A program made the position numbers and the translations under genes. A stretch of 64,000 bases of DNA from Succinimonas sp045124755. GTDB lineage: Bacteria; Pseudomonadota; Gammaproteobacteria; Enterobacterales; Succinivibrionaceae. Shown in pieces: positions 10,001 to 16,615 of this stretch (positions within the stretch are counted from its first letter, which is position 1; each line of letters begins with the position of its first letter). Under the pieces are notes generated by a model, which did no database searches, was not told the DNA's origin, and saw only the letters and a program-made list of their open reading frames with translations. The stretch lies in the NCBI RefSeq assembly GCF_045124755.1, contig NZ_JBGVMK010000105.1; one strand, 5' to 3'.

Positions 10001-11000
10001 CTTCTGCCATCTCGGGGACATGTTCCGGGAGGGCCGGGGCGTGCAGAAGGACATGAGAGCCGCCGTGGGACAGTACACTCAGGGCTCCATGAAAAACGAG
10101 CCCTCCTGCATGAAGCAGCTGGCCTATATCAAGCTTACGGAGCCCCGCTACACCAACGCCAATGAGGCCTATGCCCTGCTGGACAAGGCGGTGCACTCGG
10201 ATCGTTCTGACAAGAAGGCCGCTCAGTATCTCGGCGCCATGAAGGTTTACGGCGAAGGCACCCCCAAGGACGAGGCCGAGGGCATCCGGCTTCTCAGAAA
10301 CTCCGGACTCAAGCCCGCTCAGTTCCTCAGCAATCTCGTCTCCGGCGATCGGAACCTGAAAAACTGCAGTTCCCCGGTGCAGGCCGGCGTTTACGGCATT
10401 AAGAGCTGGGACAGAAGCTGGCTGGCCGCCGCCAGCATGAAGGATCCCCTGTTCCTCAAATATTATCTGGACGCCGGCGGCACTCTGGATCTGGAAAAGC
10501 TGGAGGCTGACGCCGCCCGGGCCTGCAAAGGAGATTCCCTCCTTTACGCCGGCAAGGGCTCCCCGGCCGAAAACTCCGAGAAGGCCGATGACCAGTTCAA
10601 TACCGCTATGAAGCACTACCGCGCCAAAAACTACGCCCAGGCGCTGTCATTTTTGGAAAAGGCCGCCGCTCAGGGACATCTCCGGGCTCTTAACAATCTC
10701 GGGGTATTCCAGCTCTTCGGCATCGGCACCGGCAAAAATGGCGCTCAGGCGTTTACCACTTTGATGAAGGCGGCCAGCAAGGGAGACGTCAAGGCCTCCA
10801 TGCTGAGCTCCGCCATCCGCATGTACGGCATCGAGGGCGGGCCCCGGGATCCCGGCAAATCCATCGCCTTCCTGACCGACATGGCGGATCGGGGCAACAG
10901 CATGGCCGCCGAGCATCTCGTGGCTCTGTATACCATGGGACTGGGAGTGGGCAAGCATGACGGGCTGGCCTTCCTGAACTTCATGAAGCTGGGACGCTGA
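7089..11000 (+). CDS. Very large membrane-anchored Sel1-repeat protein
   Basis: A 1303-residue protein. After a short basic N-terminus one membrane segment (about residues 22-38) anchors it, leaving the rest most likely periplasmic. Residues about 50-550 form a mostly helical region I do not recognise. Residues about 570-680 are a Pro/Glu-rich low-complexity linker (repeated PEP, PEPEKPA) that could span the periplasm. From about 690 to the end run many Sel1 repeats in two blocks (for example LGSIYLNKP, AGHFYYEGKHVPRDYQKALDYL, LGDMFREGRGVQKD, LGVFQLFGIGTG). The next gene, a glycosyltransferase, starts three bases after its stop, so the two are probably co-transcribed and may act together in envelope glycan assembly; that link is inference from position only. 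Confidence 0.85.
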   Translation: MTRIKNLPKIGHHYGKAAPKLLAAAILAALLGIGGYSMFGGSGKDQNGSIADEVNTPEDAAAALYSSILSEDYSHNVRLVAKLRNLDFEKQNELPASAMTEDDRNRPVNIAPYLSEVALQEVEKRIRSYEEHLVNRQSTANYKFYVDSLASIFTFYHSLDPDISDMERTIAAYQAFDKNIDYTINDIRSLYGAVNALRVCRFLIGEGNYSRLSPFDMRDFITLEVNKLIQKLPVDPEERVRSISEYNAEDFAILNPEKLHEVQKLNLSLPSVINYISLIDGIKPDQRTRNYNSIRENYSKTLTQSQSFLDRARVFYECRLNTAAPFTVTAKGTGKIFKDVALSGKLQLNAVEMKIATPVASCENMDTIYVLVPEINDYQELLNRGINKMGDSDRTMFKTDLALLAGIYAGQKEIPLSINASEVAAVENPLEQNPRQGRFVGTQESGPLFNVNLNSMKLLETLEISPESTQMFRQSGQTGESYRRSRQMLHLLQEFVRTEDSMSSLDFERLNQDPFHYLYERSREFYADSLEQQEKDLNAASVNVADTVLAASAAENESSSQGSPEYNGLNADASHTLVISEVETPEPAPENPVSPPEPEKPAPDAPETAPVTAENTPVTPEPEKPALPPAEPESPVPESPVVAVMTEEDKPQEAAPEKPLLTPRELRDAKTEVLKSEIARNNQDAVYELAIRNINGIKGVKKNLKEGETLLEKSAASGNRDAAYMLGSIYLNKPKKTAQDTEKGIALIIAAADKGHADALNDAGHFYYEGKHVPRDYQKALDYLLRASEHDNKDADYLLALMYRDGHGVSRNLESEISYLTRAAKGRYGIPKASYDLAEIYASDLDPRKKDEKKAREYYIDAARKNVKEAFRPAGIALLKQNPSSFEGAKYLSGSLTKNDPEAEALLMNYYIKTNDTRELLKYIAKAPKNVQEQHPLEMGIMYDQGINVKKDYAQAEKYYRMAIKDGKSAAFCHLGDMFREGRGVQKDMRAAVGQYTQGSMKNEPSCMKQLAYIKLTEPRYTNANEAYALLDKAVHSDRSDKKAAQYLGAMKVYGEGTPKDEAEGIRLLRNSGLKPAQFLSNLVSGDRNLKNCSSPVQAGVYGIKSWDRSWLAAASMKDPLFLKYYLDAGGTLDLEKLEADAARACKGDSLLYAGKGSPAENSEKADDQFNTAMKHYRAKNYAQALSFLEKAAAQGHLRALNNLGVFQLFGIGTGKNGAQAFTTLMKAASKGDVKASMLSSAIRMYGIEGGPRDPGKSIAFLTDMADRGNSMAAEHLVALYTMGLGVGKHDGLAFLNFMKLGR

Positions 11001-11003
11001 GCC

Positions 11004-11945
11004 ATGTCCATGATCATCACCGTTGCCATCGTCTGCTGCAACGGCGGTCAGAAATTCAGCGACTGTCTGCACTGTCTGACCTCCCAGAGGGTGATCAGCG
11101 CCGACCGGATCCGGGTCTACGATCTGGGATCCGAGGACGGCTCGCAGCAGACCGCCCAGACCTACGGCTGCAAGGTGATCCCCCTGGCCCGGAGAGCCTT
11201 TGTCAACGAAACGGCTCTCATGCGTCATGTTATCTATGACAATCTGGATTCCGACATTCTGATCTCCCTGGCTCCGGATGCGGAAATCGATCCCTCCGGC
11301 ATCTGCGAGCTCTTCCGGTACTTTCTGAAATATCCGGATCTGGCGGTGGTCACCGGCCGGCAGGTTCCCGCGCCGAATGCCGGTCACCTCACCCGCTACA
11401 CCCATAATTTCCTGTACCCCTTCACCAGAAAGGACATTCCAGCCTGGCATCTGCAGCGGGTCTTCAGCAGCTTTGCCATGGTCGCCTGGCGCACCCGCTA
11501 TCTGGCCATCCCCGGAGTGGTGCCCGGATCCAGCGTTTATGCCTTTGCCGATATTTACATCGCCGCCCGGCTGGCCTCCAAGGGGTACCGCACCCTCTAC
11601 AATCCCATGGCCATCTGCCTCACCGGAAACACGGTCACTCCCGGAGGAGTTTTTCGGACCGGCTACCATCTGTTCTGGTTTTTGCGGCACCAGTCCTGGC
11701 TCCGGCACCGCTGGAATCTCCGGATCCGGGATGCGCGGGCGTTTTTCAAGGGCTTTTCCGATTACCTTTCCAGCTATTCCTCCATTCCCCTGATGTTCCT
11801 CTGGGCCTGGCTGCTTTACTTAATCACCCTGATGGCCGTTCTGCTCTGCAATATCCGCTGCTACTTCTCCGAACGGCAGAAAAGAAAAACCGGCAAGGGA
11901 TTTATCAGAAGACTCTTCGGGAGCAGCGGCAGAACTGCGGAATAA
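11004..11945 (+). CDS. Family 2 glycosyltransferase with C-terminal membrane segment
   Basis: A 313-residue GT-A fold glycosyltransferase. The N-terminus (TVAIVCCNGGQKFSDCLHCL) matches the start of GT2 enzymes; a metal-site-like acidic patch is seen in LAPDAEID (about residues 92-99) and the acceptor-side region continues to about 235. A strongly hydrophobic stretch near residues 258-285 and a basic tail suggest inner-membrane attachment. It starts three bases after the large Sel1 gene, so it belongs to that unit. Sugar donor and acceptor cannot be read from the sequence; rhamnosyltransferase-like GT2 proteins are a reasonable comparison. It is well separated from the capsule locus starting near 20.5 kb. 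Confidence 0.82.
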   Translation: MSMIITVAIVCCNGGQKFSDCLHCLTSQRVISADRIRVYDLGSEDGSQQTAQTYGCKVIPLARRAFVNETALMRHVIYDNLDSDILISLAPDAEIDPSGICELFRYFLKYPDLAVVTGRQVPAPNAGHLTRYTHNFLYPFTRKDIPAWHLQRVFSSFAMVAWRTRYLAIPGVVPGSSVYAFADIYIAARLASKGYRTLYNPMAICLTGNTVTPGGVFRTGYHLFWFLRHQSWLRHRWNLRIRDARAFFKGFSDYLSSYSSIPLMFLWAWLLYLITLMAVLLCNIRCYFSERQKRKTGKGFIRRLFGSSGRTAE

Positions 11946-12044
11946 AGCCCCGGTTTTTCGCTTACGGAGAGGATATTTTTTCTCAGAATATGACATATGC
12001 TCACGGCTCCGTCTGAAAAAATCGACATTAGCCATATGCCGCAC

Positions 12045-12074
12045 TTGTGCTAATCGGCTCACTGAATTTAAAAT
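12045..12074 (+). promoter_or_regulatory. Candidate sigma-70 promoter for the RND efflux genes
   Basis: TTGTGC (12045-12050) and TAAAAT (12069-12074) are separated by 18 bp, about 70 bp before the adaptor ATG. An imperfect palindrome around 12100 (TCCGGCCAAGGTCGGA) between promoter and gene could bind a local regulator, though no regulator gene is adjacent. Confidence 0.4.
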
Positions 12075-12143
12075 ACACCCTGACTAATTGTATCTTGTCC
12101 GGCCAAGGTCGGATATTTCAACAGCAATAAAGGTTTTTTATAT

Positions 12144-13253
12144 ATGCGTCTCTGGAAAATCGCCGTGCCGCTGGCAACCATACTGGCTTTTGGAGCGGTA
12201 ATCGGCTTCATTATGGTTAAGAATAAAATGACCCAGGAATATCTGGCCAACATGAAGCCGCCGGTAAATCCGGTATCCGTCATGAAGGTTGCCAAAGCTC
12301 CGTGGCAGGAAACCATCAGCGCCATCGGCTTTATTGAACCGAATCAGGGCATTGACGTATCGTCAGAGGTTTCCGGAAGCATTACCGGACTTTACTTTGA
12401 TTCCGGCGATATCGTGCAGAAGGATCAGATTCTGGTGCAGGTTAACGATTCCGTAGAGCGCGCCAACTACGAGGCCGCCCGGGCAAAAGCCGAAGCGGCT
12501 CAGAAGAAATTCATCCGCTATTCTGCTCTGATCAACAAGGGCAACATCTCCCAGCAGGATCTGGACAATGCCAAGGCCGACTATGAAGCCGCCATAGCCG
12601 ATGCCCACTCCATCAAGGCAATGATTGACAAGCTGCAGATCCGGGCGCCGTTTACCGGAAAACTCGGTATCCGCAACATCTATGTGGGACAGTACGTGCA
12701 GCCGGGATCCAAGATCGCCCATCTGGAAGACAACTCCATGGTTAAGGTGCGTTTTGCGATATCCCAGAACGATGTCGATAAAATCAAGCTGGGAGAAAAG
12801 GTGGTGCTTACCGTGGACACCTTCCCCGGGGAGGTTTTTGAGGGCGAAATTTCCGCCATTGAAGTGGTCATGAACTACGAATCCGGCGTGCTGCAGGTTC
12901 AGGGAACCATTCCCAATCCTCAGTCCAAGCTTGTTACCGGCATGTATGCCAACGTCATGGTGCAGCTTCCTTCCGAATCCGAGCAAATCGCCATTCCTAA
13001 AAATGCCGTGGCCTTCAATCTCTACGGCACCTCTGTATACCGGGTTAAAACCGGACAGGACGGCCAGCTGATTTCCGAACTGGTCAATGTCACCACCGGA
13101 AATGAAAACGGCGAACAAATCGTAATCGCCTCCGGACTCAATCCCGGAGACGAGATTGTCACTGAAGGTCAGGTAAGGCTCTCCAACGGCAGCTTTATCA
13201 AGGTCACCAACCAGTACGGACTGGATCGTCCGGCTCAGGTTCCGGAGCTCTGA
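12144..13253 (+). CDS. RND efflux periplasmic adaptor (membrane fusion protein)
   Basis: A 369-residue adaptor of the AcrA/MexH type. An N-terminal hydrophobic segment (about residues 5-24) without a lipobox Cys indicates an uncleaved anchor or signal. The lipoyl/hairpin part follows (about 60-165; GSITGLYFDSGDIVQKDQIL and a coiled coil rich in Ala/Glu/Lys), then the beta-barrel and membrane-proximal domains to about 360 (IRAPFTGKLGIRNIYVGQYV). Such proteins bridge the inner-membrane pump and an outer-membrane channel. The pump gene begins four bases after its stop, so they form an operon. No outer-membrane factor gene is present, so a TolC-like partner is expected elsewhere. Substrate is unknown. 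Confidence 0.92.
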   Translation: MRLWKIAVPLATILAFGAVIGFIMVKNKMTQEYLANMKPPVNPVSVMKVAKAPWQETISAIGFIEPNQGIDVSSEVSGSITGLYFDSGDIVQKDQILVQVNDSVERANYEAARAKAEAAQKKFIRYSALINKGNISQQDLDNAKADYEAAIADAHSIKAMIDKLQIRAPFTGKLGIRNIYVGQYVQPGSKIAHLEDNSMVKVRFAISQNDVDKIKLGEKVVLTVDTFPGEVFEGEISAIEVVMNYESGVLQVQGTIPNPQSKLVTGMYANVMVQLPSESEQIAIPKNAVAFNLYGTSVYRVKTGQDGQLISELVNVTTGNENGEQIVIASGLNPGDEIVTEGQVRLSNGSFIKVTNQYGLDRPAQVPEL

Positions 13254-13257
13254 CAGC

Positions 13258-16200
13258 ATGTTTACAGATATCTTCATTAAAAGGCCGGTGCTGGCAATCT
13301 GCATCAGCCTTCTGATCACCCTGCTCGGACTTCAGGCCCTGAAAAACATGGCGGTCAGACAGTATCCTGACATGACCAACACCGTGATTACCGTAACCAC
13401 CAGCTATTACGGCGCCGGAGCCGATCTTATTCAGGGCTTTATCACCGCCCCTATCGAGCAGGCGGTAGCTCAGGCAGACAACATCGACTACATGACCTCC
13501 AGCTCCAAGATGGGAACTTCAACCATTACCGTCAACATGAAGCTGAACACGGATCCCAACGGCGCTCTGGCGGATATTCTGTCCCGCGTGAACTCCGTGA
13601 AATCCCAGCTGCCGGCCGATGCCCTGGATCCCTCCATTACCCTGTCCACCGGGTCTACCACTTCAGTGCTCTATATCTCGTTTTCCAGCAATGAAATGGT
13701 GGGACCTCAGATCACGGACTATCTTAACCGCGTGGTAATTCCGCAGCTGTTTACTGTAAACGGCGTGGCCAAGGTAACCCTTTACGGCGGCAATGACTAT
13801 GCCCTGAGAATCTGGCTGGATCCCATCAAACTGGCAGCGCACAGCATGACTGCCTCCCAGGTGGTCGGGATTCTCCAGGCCAACAACTTCCAGACCTCAT
13901 CAGGACAGATTAACAACCTCTTCACCCTGATGAACACCAATACCAATACTCAGGTATCCACTGCCGAGGAACTTTCCGAGCTCATCATCTCCTCGAATGA
14001 AGGCACCGTGGTCAGACTCCGGGACGTAGCCAAAGTATCCATGGCTGCCAACCATGACACCTTCAGGGCCATTGCCAACGGTCAGAAAGGCGTGGTTGCC
14101 GCCATTGACGCCACCCCTACCGCCAACCCCCTGGACATTGCCGCGGATGTGAAAAAAATGATGCCGACTCTGGAAAAGGGACTGCCTCCTTCCATGAAAA
14201 TGGACATCATCTACGACAGTACCATTTCCATTGAGGAATCAATACACGAAGTAATCCACACCATTGTCGAAGCAGCTATTATCGTGCTGGTGGTTATTAC
14301 CCTGTTTATGGGCTCCTTCCGGGCTGTGGTAATCCCGATTATCACCATCCCGCTCTCCATGATCGGCGTAATCATGCTGATGAGCGTCTGCGGCTTCTCC
14401 ATCAACCTCATGACCCTGCTGGCCATGGTGCTGGCCATCGGCCTGGTGGTGGACGATGCCATCGTGGTGGTGGAAAACGTGGATCGGCATATCAAGAACG
14501 GACTTAATCCGTTCCGCGCCGCTATTATCGGAACCCGGGAAATCGCTATTCCGGTTATTTCCATGACCATTACCCTGGGCGCAGTTTATTCTCCTATCGC
14601 TCTTATGGGCGGCATTACCGGATCCCTGTTCACGGAATTTGCTCTGACACTGGCCGGTTCCGTGCTGATATCAGGCATTATCGCCCTGACCCTGTCCCCG
14701 ATGATGTGCTCCAAAATGCTGAAGGCCGAAGAAAAGCCCGGAAAATTTGAAAGTATCGTAAACAAGGTTCTGGACGGTCTTACCGGCATTTACACCAAAA
14801 TGCTGAGCGCAGTGCTGGCTACCAGAACTCCTATAGTTATCACCGCTCTGGTAATTATGGCTTCCATGCCGTACCTGTTCATGAATACCGCCTCCGAAAT
14901 GGCGCCGTATGAAGACACCGGGGCATTCATGATGATGGGCATGGGCCCCAATAACGCCAACCTGGACTATCTGGAGGACGGCATTAAGAAGCTTACCGCA
15001 GAGGCCGCCAAGGATCCCGCAGTATCCAGCACCCTGGGCATGATCGGCGTTCCGGCTTCCAACCAGGGCATGGCCATTCTGGTGCTTAAGGAATTCACCC
15101 AGCGCGACAAACAGGCCGATGTGGTTGAACGGGTATCTCCGAATCTTACTCAGAACCCCAATATCAATGCCACCGTGTTCCAGATGCCGCCGCTGCCGGG
15201 AAGCTCCAGCGGTCTTCCGGTACAGTTCGTGATCATGACTCCGAATTCCTTCGAAGAGCTTTTTGATGTGGCTGAAAACGTCATGGAAAAAGCCAGAAAG
15301 AGCGGACTTTTCATCTACTCCGACAGCGATCTGAAATATGATTCTCCTACCCTCTATATCGATGTGGATCGCAAAAAGGCCGGCGCCTACGGCATTACCA
15401 TGAGCGATATCGGACAGACCCTGTCCACCATGATCGCCGATGGCTATGTCAACCGCGTGGCCATTGACGGCCGTTCCTATGAGGTTATTCCTCAGACCGA
15501 GCGAGTTGACCGCATGAATCCGGATTCTCTTAACAAGTACTTCGTCAGAAATCCCGAAGGGAAAATGCTCTCTTTGAGATCTCTGCTGAAGGTCAAGGTT
15601 AAAACAGAGCCGGCCACCCTGTCAAAGATGTCCCAGCAGAATGCCGCCACCCTGAGCTTTGCGCTGAATCCGGGAGTCACCATGGGCGATGCCGTCAACT
15701 TCTTTGAGACGGTGGTAGTGCCTACCCTGCCTGCCGGATATTCCCATGACTACAAGGGAGAATCCCGGCAGTTCACCACGGAAGGAAGCTCGCTGGCTTC
15801 CACCTTCCTTCTGGCGATATTCATCATCTTCCTGGTGCTGGCCTGTCAGTTTGAAAGCTGGAAGGATCCCTGCGTTATCCTGATTGCGGTGCCGCTGGCG
15901 ATTTCCGGCGCCCTGCTCTTCCTGGCAGTGGGCATGGCCACCCTGAATATCTACACCGAGGTGGGACTTATTACCCTGGTGGGACTGATATCCAAGCACG
16001 GCATCCTGATCTGCGAGGTCAGCCGCGAGGAACAGCTTAAAAACGGACTCTCCAAGATCGAGGCGGTGAAGAAGGCCGCTTCAGTAAGACTGCGTCCGAT
16101 TCTGATGACCACCGCCGCCATGGTGGCCGGTCTGGTGCCCCTGCTTACTGCCAGCGGAGCCGGCGCGGAAAGCCGCTTCTCCATCGGCCTGGTAATTGTG

Positions 16201-16389
16201 GCCGGGCTTTCCATCGGCACCATGTTCACCCTCTTCGTGCTGCCGGTAATTTACAGCTTCGTCGGTGAAAACCATAAGCCGATTCCGGAATTCATTGAGG
16301 AAGAAGACCTGAAGAAGCAGGAAGCTGAGAAGATGGCCAAGGAGGAAGCAGGTAATCAGTCTGATGACTCTGCTCCCCAGCCTGCCTGA
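13258..16389 (+). CDS. RND multidrug efflux permease, AcrB/MexI type
   Basis: A 1043-residue inner-membrane proton-driven pump. The family layout is clear: TM1 (about residues 10-30), a large periplasmic loop (about 35-335), TM2-6, a second membrane block, a second periplasmic loop (about 560-860) and TM8-12. The essential proton-relay pair is present as D399-D400 in GLVVDDAIVVVENVDRH, matching D407/D408 of AcrB. The start FTDIFIKRPVLA is typical of the family. The C-terminus ends in an acidic Lys/Glu-rich tail after about residue 1010. It is the second gene of the efflux operon and is followed by a strong terminator. Substrates cannot be inferred. Confidence 0.95.
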   Translation: MFTDIFIKRPVLAICISLLITLLGLQALKNMAVRQYPDMTNTVITVTTSYYGAGADLIQGFITAPIEQAVAQADNIDYMTSSSKMGTSTITVNMKLNTDPNGALADILSRVNSVKSQLPADALDPSITLSTGSTTSVLYISFSSNEMVGPQITDYLNRVVIPQLFTVNGVAKVTLYGGNDYALRIWLDPIKLAAHSMTASQVVGILQANNFQTSSGQINNLFTLMNTNTNTQVSTAEELSELIISSNEGTVVRLRDVAKVSMAANHDTFRAIANGQKGVVAAIDATPTANPLDIAADVKKMMPTLEKGLPPSMKMDIIYDSTISIEESIHEVIHTIVEAAIIVLVVITLFMGSFRAVVIPIITIPLSMIGVIMLMSVCGFSINLMTLLAMVLAIGLVVDDAIVVVENVDRHIKNGLNPFRAAIIGTREIAIPVISMTITLGAVYSPIALMGGITGSLFTEFALTLAGSVLISGIIALTLSPMMCSKMLKAEEKPGKFESIVNKVLDGLTGIYTKMLSAVLATRTPIVITALVIMASMPYLFMNTASEMAPYEDTGAFMMMGMGPNNANLDYLEDGIKKLTAEAAKDPAVSSTLGMIGVPASNQGMAILVLKEFTQRDKQADVVERVSPNLTQNPNINATVFQMPPLPGSSSGLPVQFVIMTPNSFEELFDVAENVMEKARKSGLFIYSDSDLKYDSPTLYIDVDRKKAGAYGITMSDIGQTLSTMIADGYVNRVAIDGRSYEVIPQTERVDRMNPDSLNKYFVRNPEGKMLSLRSLLKVKVKTEPATLSKMSQQNAATLSFALNPGVTMGDAVNFFETVVVPTLPAGYSHDYKGESRQFTTEGSSLASTFLLAIFIIFLVLACQFESWKDPCVILIAVPLAISGALLFLAVGMATLNIYTEVGLITLVGLISKHGILICEVSREEQLKNGLSKIEAVKKAASVRLRPILMTTAAMVAGLVPLLTASGAGAESRFSIGLVIVAGLSIGTMFTLFVLPVIYSFVGENHKPIPEFIEEEDLKKQEAEKMAKEEAGNQSDDSAPQPA

Positions 16390-16409
16390 AGGTTAGCCTG
16401 AACTCGAGG

Positions 16410-16445
16410 AGCGCCGGAATCCCTGGGGAGACCGGCGCTTTTTTT
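16410..16445 (+). terminator. Strong intrinsic terminator of the efflux operon
   Basis: Perfect 8-bp stem AGCGCCGG/CCGGCGCT (16410-16417 and 16432-16439) with a 14-base loop and a run of seven T (16439-16445), 20 bp after the pump stop codon. Confidence 0.92.
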
Positions 16446-16615
16446 GCGATAGTTTTTTACTTGAGCTTGAACAGGGGGAATGAAATGATGCTCCCGCTGA
16501 TCCGCTGCGGGGGTATGCAAATCAGCCAGGCCGGCAAACGGGAGACTCAGGAAACGCGGCGGGCTGCGCCGCAGATTTCGCATCTCCGCTGCGGGGCTGT
16601 TTCTCGGATTAGAGA
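16446..16615. other. Intergenic region downstream of the kinase gene
   Basis: 170 bp between the efflux terminator and the kinase stop (minus strand). It holds GC-rich imperfect palindromes, chiefly a hairpin at 16569-16594 (CCGCAG...CTGCGG) starting 22 bp past the kinase stop and a looser one at 16493-16511. They may end kinase transcription. In some DGRs a hairpin just downstream of the variable region is needed for retrohoming, so position alone makes this hairpin worth noting; the role is inference. Confidence 0.35.
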
